A stretch of DNA of 62,347 nucleotides from Bryobacterales bacterium. GTDB lineage: Bacteria; Acidobacteriota; Terriglobia; Bryobacterales; Bryobacteraceae. The position numbers and the translations under genes were made by a program. The stretch covers positions 1-62,347 of the forward strand of contig JADZBH010000001.1 of NCBI GenBank assembly GCA_020852175.1. Direction: 5' to 3'. Positions 45,514 through 54,742 of the stretch are shown piece after piece (positions within the stretch are counted from its first letter, which is position 1; every line of letters begins with the position of its first letter). The notes beneath the pieces are model-generated. The model made no database searches and had not been told where the DNA came from. It saw nothing but the letters and a program-made list of their open reading frames with translations.

Positions 45514-47691
45514 ATGAAGCGTATCGCCACGACGATTTTGTGCGCGCAGCTTGCCCTGGGCACTCTGTTTCCGCAGGCGCCCCCCGCCGCGCCGCAGCAG
45601 CCCGCTCCGCCGCCGCAAACGGCTTCGCCAGCGCCGGTGATGACCGGAAGCCTGAACCTGACCCGCGCCTCGCTGGTGGAGGTGGTGGACGTTCTCTGCC
45701 GGCAGCTCAAGATCAACTACATGATCGACCCGAAGGTATCCGGATCGGTCTCCCTGAGCACCTACGGCGAGACCCGCAGCATGGACGCGCGCGAGCTGCT
45801 GCACATGATTCTGCGCATCAACGGCTTCACGATGGTGAAGGTGGGCGAGATTTACCGCATCGTGCCGATGGCGGACGCGCTGCGGCTGCCGCTGCCGATG
45901 ACAAAGGATCCGTCCTCGATGACCGAGGACGAGTCGACGGTGCTCAGTCTCATCTTCCTGAAGTACGCGACGGCGCCGGAGGTGGGCAAGCTGGTGGAAC
46001 CGTTCATCGGCGCGGGCGCCTCGGTGACGGTGTACCAGCCGGCCAACCTGATCTTCCTGATGGACTCGCGGCGCAATGCCCGGCGCGTCATGGAGCTGAT
46101 CTCCATGTTCGACAGCGACATGCTCGCCAACCAGCGGGTGAAAATCTACAACCTGAAGAATGGCTCTCCCGACGATGTAAGCAAGGAACTGGAGAACATT
46201 CTGAAGTCGATTTCCCTCAGCGAGAAAACCTCGCACATCCGCTTCCTGCCCGTGGAGCGGCTGAATATTCTGATCGTCGTGGCCCCGAATCCCGGTGTTT
46301 TCGAAGAGATTGACAAATGGGTGGAAAAACTCGACACGGAAGTGAAGGTGTCTTCCAACGGTCTGGGGAATTACATTTACCGGGTGAAGTACAGCCGCGC
46401 GGAAATCCTGGCCGGCTCGATCACCATGCTGTATGGCGGGTATCCGATGTTCGGCGGCATGGGTGGCATGGGCGGATTTGGCGGCATGGGGGGTATGGGC
46501 GGCGGTTATGGCATGGGCGGTATGGGCGGCGGCTATGGCATGGGCGGCGGCTACGGCATGGGGGGCATGGGCGGCGGCTATGGCATGGGCGGTGGCTATG
46601 GAAACTACGCCATGGGCACTGGCGGCTATCAGCAGGCCTCGGCCGGTTTTCCCGGCATGGGCGTGGCGGGTTTCCTGCAACCGGGCCAGTCGGCGTTCAA
46701 CCAGGGCGGCGCGGCGGTTTCCGGAGCCGGCGTGGGGCAAACCGGCGCCGATCAATCCGGCAGCTTCATGTCCGGCATGGGTATGCAGGGCGGCCGGATT
46801 CCGCGGATCATTCCCAACCAGATTGACAACACTCTGTTGATCCAGTGCACGCCGCAGGAGTGGTCCCAGATCGAAAAGCTGCTCAAGGACCTGGACATTC
46901 CACCGCGCCAGGTATTGGTGGACGCGAAAATCTTCGAGGTTTCGCTCACCGGCGCCTTTGCCAGCGGAGTCGCCGCTTATTTCCAGAAACGCAGCAACTC
47001 CGAGCGCAGCCTGCTGGGCAACCTGAACGCAGGCATCACCAACCTGTCGATGGGGATGCTGGTGGGCCAGAGCCGGGAGTTGCTGGCATTCCTGCAACTG
47101 GCCGAGAACCAGTCGCGGACAAAGGTGATTTCAGCCCCCAGCGTGATCGCCACCGATAGCGTCGGAGCGAGCATCATGGTGGGCCAGGACGTGCCCACCT
47201 TGAGTTCAACGGGCGTCGCCGGAGGCGTGCAAAGCGGCGGATCGAGCGTCTTCGCCAACCAGATCGCCAATCGCAGCGCGGGCGTCCAGTTGAGCGTGAA
47301 CGCGCGCGTGACGCCAAGCGGCGTGGTGACGATGACGATCAGCCAGGAGGTGAGCGCCCCGCAGGCGCCGGCGGCGGGCGCGATCCAGTCGCCCTCGTTT
47401 TCGCGGCGTAACGTGCAGACGCAGGTGACGGTGCAGGACGGCGATACGATCGCCATCGGCGGCATCATCACCGAAAGCAATACGTCGAGTTCGGCGGGCA
47501 TTCCCGGGCTGCACAAGCTGCCGATCGTCGGTTCGGTCTTCGGCAGCAGGAGCTACTCGAAGGAGCGTTCCGAGTTGATCATCTTCATGACGCCGCGCGT
47601 CATTTACGACACCAATCAGGTGGTGGAAGCCAGCGACGAGTTGCGCAACAAGCTGCGGCGGTTGCAGAAGGTCATCCGGCAGAACGAGTAG
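45514..47691 (+). CDS. gspD: Type II secretion secretin GspD
   Basis: This is a 725-residue outer-membrane secretin. N-terminal N-domains run ~residues 45-300 (LTRASLVEVVDVLCRQLKINYMID, then two KH-like repeats). A ~65-residue Gly/Met/Tyr-rich insert (~308-372, GMGG and GGYG repeats) follows the N2-type domain. The secretin domain (~430-700) has VGQDVPTLSS, VQDGDTIAIGGIITE and the terminal GLHKLPIVGSVFGSRSYSKERSELIIFMTPRVI. It forms the gate for folded exported proteins. It is the last gene of the operon. Confidence 0.93.
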   Translation: MKRIATTILCAQLALGTLFPQAPPAAPQQPAPPPQTASPAPVMTGSLNLTRASLVEVVDVLCRQLKINYMIDPKVSGSVSLSTYGETRSMDARELLHMILRINGFTMVKVGEIYRIVPMADALRLPLPMTKDPSSMTEDESTVLSLIFLKYATAPEVGKLVEPFIGAGASVTVYQPANLIFLMDSRRNARRVMELISMFDSDMLANQRVKIYNLKNGSPDDVSKELENILKSISLSEKTSHIRFLPVERLNILIVVAPNPGVFEEIDKWVEKLDTEVKVSSNGLGNYIYRVKYSRAEILAGSITMLYGGYPMFGGMGGMGGFGGMGGMGGGYGMGGMGGGYGMGGGYGMGGMGGGYGMGGGYGNYAMGTGGYQQASAGFPGMGVAGFLQPGQSAFNQGGAAVSGAGVGQTGADQSGSFMSGMGMQGGRIPRIIPNQIDNTLLIQCTPQEWSQIEKLLKDLDIPPRQVLVDAKIFEVSLTGAFASGVAAYFQKRSNSERSLLGNLNAGITNLSMGMLVGQSRELLAFLQLAENQSRTKVISAPSVIATDSVGASIMVGQDVPTLSSTGVAGGVQSGGSSVFANQIANRSAGVQLSVNARVTPSGVVTMTISQEVSAPQAPAAGAIQSPSFSRRNVQTQVTVQDGDTIAIGGIITESNTSSSAGIPGLHKLPIVGSVFGSRSYSKERSELIIFMTPRVIYDTNQVVEASDELRNKLRRLQKVIRQNE
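46437..46632 (+). repeat. Gly-Met-rich coding repeat inside gspD
   Basis: Codons for tandem GMGG, GGYGMGG and GGMGGGYG units repeat through ~190 bases. The DNA units differ in third positions, so the repetition is under protein-level as well as slippage pressure. It lies between the N-domains and the secretin domain. Confidence 0.75.
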
Positions 47692-47746
47692 CGCGCCGCG
47701 CAAGGCGCGGGCCGGGCGGCCTCCGGCGCGATATTCTGTGGGAACG

Positions 47747-49225
47747 ATGATGAACCGCCGCTCATTCCTTGGCACGCTCGCATCCAGCCCCGCGGCTTGG
47801 GCGCAGCGGACCGCCAACAGGCCCAACGTCCTGTTCCTGTCGGTGGACGACATGAACGACTGGGTGGGTTGTCTCGGCGGCTACCCCGGCGTGAAGACGC
47901 CCCACATCGATTCGCTGGCGCGTCGCGGGGCACTGTTCGCCGACACTCATTGCGCGGCGCCCATCTGCAATCCGTCGCGCACGGCGCTGTTGACAGGGCG
48001 GGCTCCCTGGCGCACGGGAATCTACAACAACGATCAGCCCTGGCCTCCGCGAATGCCCGGCGTGAAAACGCTGCCTCTCTACTTTCGCGAAAGCGGCTAC
48101 TATGTGGCCGGAGCGGGCAAGGTGTTCCATCATGTCGCCGGACACAACCCGCCGTCGCAATGGAACGAATTTCAACTGCAACAGTTTGACGACCCCTGGT
48201 ACCGCCGTCCCGAATGGTATCCGTGGAACGTGAAAGTGCCGCCTCCTCCCGGCCATCCGTTCAACGACCTGCATGGCTTCCAGGGTGAGTTCGACTGGGG
48301 CGTGTTGCCTGGGCGGCCCGAGGACGCCTACGGCGACATGGCCGCCGTACAGTACGGCAGGCAGTTTCTTCAGCGCGAGCACTCCAGGCCGTTCTTCCTT
48401 GCCGTGGGGCTGTGGCACCCGCACATTCCCCTGTTCGCACCGGATAGCTACTACGCGATGTACCCGCCGGAAAATGTGCGCCTGCCCGAAGCGCCCGAAG
48501 ACGACCTGGACGATGTTCCGGCGGCCGCGAAGAAGTTCGCCGCCGCCCGTTTCGAAGAGTATGACCGTATTCGCAAAGAGGGTAAATGGCGCGATGCCGT
48601 GCGGGCTTACCTGGCCTGCCTTAGTTTCGCCGACAGCATGATCGGCTACATGATCGCGGCTTTGGAGGCAAGCGCGTATGCCAGCAACACCGTGATCGTC
48701 TTTTGGAGCGACAACGGCTGGCACCTGGGAGAGAAGCGCCACTGGCACAAGACAACGCTTTGGCAGCGGTCTACTCATGTACCGTTGATCTTCGCCGGTC
48801 CGGGCGTCGAGCAGGCGGGGCTGACCAGGCAGGCTCCGGTGTCGCTGCTCGACATCTACCCGACGCTGGTGGAGTTGTGCGGTCTGCCCGGTCGCGACGA
48901 TCTGGATGGGCAGTCACTGATGCCGCAACTGCGCGACGCGGGAGCGAACAGGGAAGCGGCCGTGAGCACCTTGATGGGCGACAATCACGCCGTCGTGTCG
49001 CAGCGCTGGCGGTACATTCGCTATGCGGACGGAAGCGAAGAACTGTACGACCGCGTGACCGACCCCGGCGAGTTTGAAAACCTGGCAGGTGTGGCGCGCT
49101 ACGCGGACGTGAAGCGGCGGCACGCGGCCCGGCTGCCGAAGATGATCGCTCCGGATGCTCTCGAGCGCCAGGACTACGATTTCAACTTCGAGACGTATAC
49201 GTTCCGGCCGAAGGTCCGCCCGTAA
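47747..49225 (+). CDS. Exported sulfatase (iduronate-2-sulfatase type)
   Basis: This is a 492-residue type I sulfatase with a Tat-like leader (NRRSFLGTLASSPAAWAQ). C74-N75-P76-S77-R78 is the formylglycine motif, followed by TALLTG. NVLFLSVDDMNDWVGCLGGY supplies the calcium Asp pair and is the spelling of the iduronate-2-sulfatase group. VIVFWSDNGWHLGEK contains the conserved DNG. Two ATGs are adjacent at 47747 and 47750, and a GTG lies 9 nt earlier. It follows gspD on the same strand, and T2SS may export it only if the Tat leader is cut first. Confidence 0.9.
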   Translation: MMNRRSFLGTLASSPAAWAQRTANRPNVLFLSVDDMNDWVGCLGGYPGVKTPHIDSLARRGALFADTHCAAPICNPSRTALLTGRAPWRTGIYNNDQPWPPRMPGVKTLPLYFRESGYYVAGAGKVFHHVAGHNPPSQWNEFQLQQFDDPWYRRPEWYPWNVKVPPPPGHPFNDLHGFQGEFDWGVLPGRPEDAYGDMAAVQYGRQFLQREHSRPFFLAVGLWHPHIPLFAPDSYYAMYPPENVRLPEAPEDDLDDVPAAAKKFAAARFEEYDRIRKEGKWRDAVRAYLACLSFADSMIGYMIAALEASAYASNTVIVFWSDNGWHLGEKRHWHKTTLWQRSTHVPLIFAGPGVEQAGLTRQAPVSLLDIYPTLVELCGLPGRDDLDGQSLMPQLRDAGANREAAVSTLMGDNHAVVSQRWRYIRYADGSEELYDRVTDPGEFENLAGVARYADVKRRHAARLPKMIAPDALERQDYDFNFETYTFRPKVRP

Positions 49226-49227
49226 CG

Positions 49228-50295
49228 TTATTTCTTCGCGGCGGCCGCCGGTTTCGCCGCTGCGCCGTCGGTTGCCGCCGCCGCAGCCTGCTCAGGGACC
49301 GTCACCAGGCCAAGCTTGGTGCGAACCTCGCGGTCGAGTTTGGCCAGAATGTCCCGGTTGTCCTTCAGGAACTGGCGCGAATTGTCACGTCCCTGGCCGA
49401 TCCGCTCACCGCTGTAGCTGAACCATGAGCCGGACTTCTCCACGATGCTGTGGGCCGTGGCGAGATCGAGCAGATCGCCTTCGCGTGAGATGCCCTGGCC
49501 GTAAAGGATGTCGAACTCGGCTTCGCGGAAGGGCGGGGCGCACTTGTTCTTCACTACCTTGATCTTGGTGCGGTTACCCACCACCTGCTCGCCGTCCTTG
49601 ATGGCCGCAATGCGGCGGATGTCCAAACGGACGCTCGAATAGAACTTCAAGGCGCGGCCGCCCGTCGTGGTCTCCGGGCTGCCAAACATGACGCCGATTT
49701 TCTCGCGTATCTGATTGATGAAGATGAGACAGCCCTTGGATTTCGCGACAATGCCCGTGAGTTTGCGCATCGCCTGGGACATGAGACGCGCCTGCACACC
49801 GACAAAGCTGTCACCCATTTCGCCGTCCAACTCAGCCTTGGGCACGAGTGCGGCCACCGAATCGACGATCAGGATGTCCACCGAGTTCGAACTGATGAGC
49901 GCGCTGGTGATTTCCAGCGCCTGCTCGGCATAGTCCGGCTGTGAGACCAGCAGGTTATCCACATCCACGCCGAGCCGGGCCGCATAGATCGGATCGAGCG
50001 CGTGCTCCACATCGACAAAAGCCGCGACGCCGCCATTGCGCTGGGCCTCCGCCACGGCTTGCAGGGCGACTGTGGTTTTGCCCGAGGATTCCGGACCGTA
50101 GATTTCGCTGATGCGGCCGCGGGGAAAGCCGCCAATGCCGAGGGCGTAGTCCACGGAGATCGAGCCGGTGGAGATGGCCTCTATGGGCATCACCGCCTCG
50201 CGGGAGCCCAGGCGCAGAATGGAGCCCTTGCCGAACTGTTTCTCGATATTGCTGAGCGCCGCGGCAAGCGCGCGTGATTTTTCCTTGTCATCCAT
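49228..50295 (-). CDS. recA: Recombinase RecA
   Basis: This 355-residue canonical RecA forms ATP-dependent filaments on single-stranded DNA for strand exchange and LexA cleavage. Walker A is GPESSGKT, the VDVEHALD segment holds the catalytic Glu, L1 is [11 protein letters not shown] and L2 is [16 protein letters not shown], all intact. GGAGGTT lies ~9 nt before the chosen ATG at 50295. A 60-nt gap separates it from an upstream recA paralogue on the same strand. No LexA box is apparent in that gap. Confidence 0.97.
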   Translation of the reverse strand: MDDKEKSRALAAALSNIEKQFGKGSILRLGSREAVMPIEAISTGSISVDYALGIGGFPRGRISEIYGPESSGKTTVALQAVAEAQRNGGVAAFVDVEHALDPIYAARLGVDVDNLLVSQPDYAEQALEITSALISSNSVDILIVDSVAALVPKAELDGEMGDSFVGVQARLMSQAMRKLTGIVAKSKGCLIFINQIREKIGVMFGSPETTTGGRALKFYSSVRLDIRRIAAIKDGEQVVGNRTKIKVVKNKCAPPFREAEFDILYGQGISREGDLLDLATAHSIVEKSGSWFSYSGERIGQGRDNSRQFLKDNRDILAKLDREVRTKLGLVTVPEQAAAAATDGAAAKPAAAAKK

Positions 50296-50355
50296 GCGGG
50301 TGAACCTCCGGGATTCAATGTGGGGGAGAGCCTCTATTATAGCCATGCGGCAGGA

Positions 50356-51534
50356 TCAGAAACCGCAAACCGCTTTGCATTCTTCGCCCCGAGTTCGCAT
50401 CGCTTCATCGAGCGTGTCGAACCCCAACCTCTCGCGTAGTTCTTCCGTCAGCCGCCGAGCGGTCTCCGGGTGATGCCGCAACCAGCCGCGCGCCTCCTCG
50501 CGGCCGGAGCCAAGCAGGTGTGCGCCGCAAACGAACCCGGCGCCGGAGTGCCGGACCAAGCCCGCCTCGATTCCAAGATCGAGCAGTTCTCCCTCGAAAG
50601 AGATGCCCTGGCCGTGGAGAATTTCGAATTCGGCCGCCCGGTGGGGTGGAGCGCAGCGGTTCTTCAGAACGTAAGCGCGTGCGCGCCTGCCAATCGTCTG
50701 GTTGCCGTGCGGAATCGCCGCCCCGGGAGATAATTCCATACGCACACTCGCGTAAAACCGCAACGAACGCCCTCCGGCCGTGAGTTCCGAATTGCCGGCC
50801 GTGGGAAAGTACTTGTCACGGAGCTGGTTCAGGAACAGGAGACAGGTGTTCGTGCGCGCCACGATCCCGGCCAGCTTACGCAACCCGTTCGACATCACGC
50901 GGGCCAGTTCGCCCCCCGTATTCTCGATCACCGAGGCTTGCAACTCGGCTTGGGGAACCAGAGCGGCGACCGAGTCGACCACCACCACGTCCACGGCGTG
51001 CGAGTTGATCAGGGCGATGATCACATCGATCGTCTGTTCCGCCGAGCGGGGTTTCGAAAGGACGAGGTTGTCGATGTTCACGCCGATGCGGCGGGCATAG
51101 TTGAGGTCGAGGGCATGTTCGGCATCGACAAACACGGCATGGCCGCCCTGGCGCTGCGCTTCGGCGATGACGTGGAGCGCCAATGTTGTTTTTCCGCAGG
51201 AATCGGTACCGTATATCTCCGAAATCCGGCCTCGCGGGAAGCCCCCGGCGCCGAGTGCCCGGTCGATTGCCAGCGAACCGGTGGGGATCACGTCCACCGC
51301 CATCACCACCACGCCGTCGCCGAGTCGAACGGCGCTTCCAAGGCCAAAGTGACGATTGACGGCGGTCACCATGCAACCAAGAGCCAGCCGTTTCATCTCT
51401 GCGGGCAAAGGGGGTTTTAACCCATAAGTGGGCGCCTTGATTGGTCCGCGTTCCGCTGGATTGCGGGGATAACTGATTTCGCCGCTCATGGACGGAGTGC
51501 ACTCACAATCTAGTGTCTGCGGAGGCGTAGACAT
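50356..51534 (-). CDS. RecA paralogue with altered DNA-binding loops
   Basis: This 392-residue protein is homologous to RecA along its whole length. Walker A GTDSCGKT (K115, T116), the catalytic Glu in VDAEHALD (E139) and VVVVDSVAAL are intact, so ATP use is likely. L1 reads VIENTGGELAR where RecA has [10 protein letters not shown], and L2 reads NSELTAGG where RecA has the PETTTGG core. The first ~45 residues are not RecA-like and have no clear ribosome-binding site, so a shorter start is possible. It lies directly upstream of recA, probably in one transcript. Function unknown; it could modulate RecA filaments or bind a different DNA form. Confidence 0.85.
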   Translation of the reverse strand: MSTPPQTLDCECTPSMSGEISYPRNPAERGPIKAPTYGLKPPLPAEMKRLALGCMVTAVNRHFGLGSAVRLGDGVVVMAVDVIPTGSLAIDRALGAGGFPRGRISEIYGTDSCGKTTLALHVIAEAQRQGGHAVFVDAEHALDLNYARRIGVNIDNLVLSKPRSAEQTIDVIIALINSHAVDVVVVDSVAALVPQAELQASVIENTGGELARVMSNGLRKLAGIVARTNTCLLFLNQLRDKYFPTAGNSELTAGGRSLRFYASVRMELSPGAAIPHGNQTIGRRARAYVLKNRCAPPHRAAEFEILHGQGISFEGELLDLGIEAGLVRHSGAGFVCGAHLLGSGREEARGWLRHHPETARRLTEELRERLGFDTLDEAMRTRGEECKAVCGF

Positions 51535-51563
51535 TCTCAGGGGAGCTTCGGAGCAGGTATAAT
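51534..51563 (+). promoter_or_regulatory. Sigma-70-like promoter for the second Gfo/Idh gene
   Basis: TATAAT at 51558-51563 lies 18 bp after TTCTCA (51534-51539, four of six). It reads into the oxidoreductase gene at 51648 through an ~80-nt leader. It overlaps the divergent start of the recA paralogue. Confidence 0.5.
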
Positions 51564-51647
51564 CTGGCTCATCGACATGGCACGCGACGTGCTTGGTGAT
51601 CGGGAGCAAGTCCGTCACCTCGGTGTGCCGGTGCGGGAAAGGACAAC

Positions 51648-52754
51648 ATGGAGTTGAAACGCAGATCATTCCTCCTGGGCTCAACAGCGGCGGGGAGCCT
51701 GCTGGCGCAAGAGGGGGAGCGGCTGACTACCGCCGTTATCGGCACAGGGAACCGCGGTTCGTACCTGTTATCGGGCGTGTTGGAGCAGCCGAACGCGAAA
51801 GTTTCCGCGGTCTGCGATCTTAAGCCTGACCGGCTGGATAAGGCCGCCACAGCCGCCGCCAAGGATAACCCCGCCACCTACTCGGACTGGCGCAAGGTGA
51901 TTGACCGGAAGGATATTCAAGTTGTTTTCGTGGCCACCCCGCCACACCTGCATTCTGAAATGGCGATTGCCGCATTGCAGGCTGGCAAGCACGTCTATTG
52001 CGAGAAGCCAATCGGGGTGACGCCGGCGCAGGTTCGTGACTTGGTGCGCGCGGCCAAGGCGAGCAAGCGGGTGTTCATGGCCGGACAGCAGATGCGTTCG
52101 TACCGGCAGATGGGCGCCGCGGTGAAACGTATTCGAGAGGGTGCGATTGGCGATGTGATTTGGGTAAAAGCGCAACGTCACGCGACGGCCGACCTTCCCC
52201 ACGACGGCAGTTCGGGCGACTGGTATTTCGATGTAACCAAGTCCGGCGGGTATCTGATTGAGCAATCCGTGCACAATCTCGATGCCTGCAACTGGGCGAT
52301 TGGAGCGCATCCGCAGCGTGCGTGCGGGTTTGGCGCAATACAGCTTTATAAAAATGATCCGCCGGGACGGACCATTTTCGACTGCTCCAGCCTGACGTAC
52401 GAGTACCCGAATGGCGTGAAACTCTCCTTCACGCAGAACGTATTTCACCCCCGGAACCTGCCTTCGGGCGGCCAGTACATTTATGTGTATGGCACGAAGG
52501 GGGCTGTGGATCTGATGACCAACGCGACGATGTACCCACTGGAGACTGGCGGGACCCCCACGGTACTGGCGGAGAAGCAGGACGAATACCGTCATGCGCA
52601 CATCACGGCCCTCTATGACTGCATCACAAAGGGTGCGGCTTCGCCGGCTGACATCACGGTGGGGGCAACGGCGGCGCTGACGGCAATCCTGGGCCACGAA
52701 GCAATGGTGCGCCAAACGGTGACGAAGTGGAGCGATTTCGGGATCGACCTGTAG
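51648..52754 (+). CDS. Exported Gfo/Idh/MocA family oxidoreductase
   Basis: This 368-residue NAD(P)-dependent oxidoreductase has a Tat-like leader (KRRSFLLGSTAAGSLLAQ). The dinucleotide loop VIGTGNRG is near residues 28-35, CEKPIGVT near residue 120, and GYLIEQSVHNLDACNW contains the family's substrate-side HxxD. AAAGGA precedes the ATG. It is related to, but diverged from, the other Gfo/Idh protein in the window. Substrate unknown. Confidence 0.86.
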   Translation: MELKRRSFLLGSTAAGSLLAQEGERLTTAVIGTGNRGSYLLSGVLEQPNAKVSAVCDLKPDRLDKAATAAAKDNPATYSDWRKVIDRKDIQVVFVATPPHLHSEMAIAALQAGKHVYCEKPIGVTPAQVRDLVRAAKASKRVFMAGQQMRSYRQMGAAVKRIREGAIGDVIWVKAQRHATADLPHDGSSGDWYFDVTKSGGYLIEQSVHNLDACNWAIGAHPQRACGFGAIQLYKNDPPGRTIFDCSSLTYEYPNGVKLSFTQNVFHPRNLPSGGQYIYVYGTKGAVDLMTNATMYPLETGGTPTVLAEKQDEYRHAHITALYDCITKGAASPADITVGATAALTAILGHEAMVRQTVTKWSDFGIDL

Positions 52755-52818
52755 ACCGCGGCAGCTTCGGTTAGCCGGCCACGCGGCGGATTCAGGTATA
52801 CTGAGGTGTCTCTCCGAA

Positions 52819-52893
<75 letters not shown>

Positions 52894-52958
52894 TGTTTTC
52901 TAGTACTTACAGCCAATTTGGGATAGCCCACCAATTCCTCGTTACTCCGTTTACTCCA

Positions 52959-54101
52959 TTAAGCCGACTTCGCCAATTCTGACGGCTGCTGCGGTTGCGG
53001 TTTTCGAAGCACGGCGGCTTCGAGTTTCTTGAGTGCGGCTCGCTTCTGCTCCATGTCCGAACTGGTGTAGACCTCCATGCTGACGCCGAGCCCGTGGCCC
53101 CTCTGGTCGGAGGCAACCTTCGGATCGACGCCCGCCTTCTTCGAGAGGCTGGCGTTGGTCTTGCGCAGCACCTGAAAGGTGGCCCACTCCATGTCGATGT
53201 CCTCCAGCCGCGGCCGCATGGACCGCCGCCAGAGGTTGTCGAGCGAGATCGGAGTGCTGACCTTCTCGGACGGGAAAACGAAGCCGTCCGGACTTGGGTC
53301 CTGCGCCAGTTCGGCCCACTCGTTCAACAACTCGAGCGTGCCGTCCGACATCGCGCCTTCGCGGGTCTTGCCGTTTTTCGGCGTGTTGAACTTCCGCTTG
53401 TAGACGCGCTCCTCCACCCGGATGATTTCGCCGGCCACCGACTTCCACCGGAGAGCCAGGATCTCGCCTGGGCGCATGCCTTCGAAGATCGCGAGCCGTG
53501 CGATCAACTTCTCCCGGAGGCCGAACGCCTCCAGGTACGTGTTTACCTCCTCTTCTGTAAGCGGACGCATCGCACGTCCGGGCTGGCACTTCTTCGGGAC
53601 CTTCAACTCGGCCGCCGGATTCCCCGAGATGATCGAGTCCGACAACGCGAGTTTGAAGATGCCGTTCAGGAACCACCGCAGATGGGCCACCACGCTGAAG
53701 GACAACTCCGTCGCCTTGCGGTCGAGGAAGTCCTGCAACTGGTCCCTTCGGATCGTATGGAGCAGATCCGGCCCGAACGCCGGAAGGAGATGCTTGTGGA
53801 CAATCTGCTCCGAAGTACCTGCGGTCGATTCCTTCCAACTGCGGCGGCAAAATGGCAGATACACGTCCTTGGTGAACTGCTCGAACGTGTACACCGGCCT
53901 CGGCCCACGGGACGTGCCTTCGTTGATCGGCTGGAGGATGGCCGCCATCGCGGACTCCGCATCCCCCTTGGTCATCTTTGAGCACAGCCCGAGCACCTTG
54001 GACCGGCGGCTGCTGTCTTCCCACCAGGAGGCAACCCACACACGATGCCGCCCGTGTTTGCGGGCTTGCAGGCTGCCTTTCTGGTAACGCTTTCGACGCA
54101 T
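52959..54101 (-). CDS. Tyrosine site-specific integrase
   Basis: This 380-residue phage-type integrase has a Lys/Arg-rich arm-binding N-terminus, a SAM-like core-binding domain (~70-165) and a catalytic domain. Catalytic Arg is in FEGMRPGEILAL, the second Arg in TFQVLRKTNASL (Gln where the family usually has His), then RGHGLG and Tyr in MEVYTSS. I chose the ATG at 54101 (MRRKRYQKGS), preceded by AAGAGG; the longer frame overlaps the HTH gene. It integrates the element at the adjacent tRNA-Gly. Confidence 0.88.
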   Translation of the reverse strand: MRRKRYQKGSLQARKHGRHRVWVASWWEDSSRRSKVLGLCSKMTKGDAESAMAAILQPINEGTSRGPRPVYTFEQFTKDVYLPFCRRSWKESTAGTSEQIVHKHLLPAFGPDLLHTIRRDQLQDFLDRKATELSFSVVAHLRWFLNGIFKLALSDSIISGNPAAELKVPKKCQPGRAMRPLTEEEVNTYLEAFGLREKLIARLAIFEGMRPGEILALRWKSVAGEIIRVEERVYKRKFNTPKNGKTREGAMSDGTLELLNEWAELAQDPSPDGFVFPSEKVSTPISLDNLWRRSMRPRLEDIDMEWATFQVLRKTNASLSKKAGVDPKVASDQRGHGLGVSMEVYTSSDMEQKRAALKKLEAAVLRKPQPQQPSELAKSA

Positions 54102-54160
54102 TTTCTTGCCTCTTTCCTGCGTCGAAGGCGTTGACTCTTGGCATGACCCGGATACTACCA

Positions 54161-54373
54161 TTACCGGATCGCCTCCAGGTGGCTTTGTTCCATCCAGCGG
54201 TCCAGCCATTCCCGCCGGATGAGGATGCGGCGCCCGGCACGAAAGACACGAGGAGAACGCACGCCCGGCACCTTGCCGTTGATCACGTTCGACAAGTGCG
54301 CCTTGGAGATACGCAGGTATTCCGCAGCCTCCTCCAGCGTCATGATCGGCTCGGCTTGAGTGATGGTGGGCAT
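54161..54373 (-). CDS. AlpA/excisionase-type helix-turn-helix protein
   Basis: This 70-residue DNA-binding protein has a winged-helix of the MerR/excisionase group: MTLEEAAEYLRISKAHLSNVINGK, then a basic strand and RREWLDRWMEQ. Such proteins direct excision with the integrase or activate it (AlpA). It lies 59 nt before the integrase start and 16 nt after the decoration gene stop, all on the same strand. Confidence 0.8.
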   Translation of the reverse strand: MPTITQAEPIMTLEEAAEYLRISKAHLSNVINGKVPGVRSPRVFRAGRRILIRREWLDRWMEQSHLEAIR

Positions 54374-54389
54374 GGCCTCCTCCAGTCAG

Positions 54390-54740
54390 CTACGCGGGCC
54401 CGGTCTGTCCGGTCGGCATCAGGAGGCAGTTCACGGTGGTGACGCCGTTGCCGGCGGCAGACGTCGCCACGCCCACTATGGGCTTGCTGGCCGTGCCCGC
54501 AGTCTTGGTCAGCTTGGCCTGGCCGGAGTCCCAGTAGAGCTTGTCGCCCTGCGCGATCACGTCCGTGGTCACCTTGGGCAACTCGAAAATGCCCTCCACT
54601 GTAACCTCCACGTCCGCGCCAGAGGCGGCATCGAACGCAGCTACGCCGTTGATGGATCCAACCACCACCAACTGCCCGCTGGTCACGCTGGCCGGTGCGG
54701 TGACCGTGATGGTGTTCCCTTCCTGCACGAAGTTCTTCAT
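54390..54740 (-). CDS. DUF2190 family phage capsid decoration protein
   Basis: This 116-residue, Thr/Val/Gly-rich beta protein has the DUF2190 pattern: an N-terminal EGNTITVTAPASVTSGQLVVVG and a central GVAAFDAASGADVEVTVEGIFELPKVTTD. Members decorate or cement phage heads, as lambda gpD does. It lies 2 nt after the gpW-like gene. Confidence 0.82.
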   Translation of the reverse strand: MKNFVQEGNTITVTAPASVTSGQLVVVGSINGVAAFDAASGADVEVTVEGIFELPKVTTDVIAQGDKLYWDSGQAKLTKTAGTASKPIVGVATSAAGNGVTTVNCLLMPTGQTGPA

Positions 54741-54742
54741 GT

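Noticed and set aside
46437..46632. Possible CRISPR or minisatellite array.
   Set aside because: Units are 9-24 bases, in frame and without spacers; they encode the Gly-Met-rich insert of GspD.
45301..47097. A 598-codon frame antisense to gspD with His/Ala repeats.
   Set aside because: The repeats are the reverse complement of the Gly/Met repeat of the secretin.
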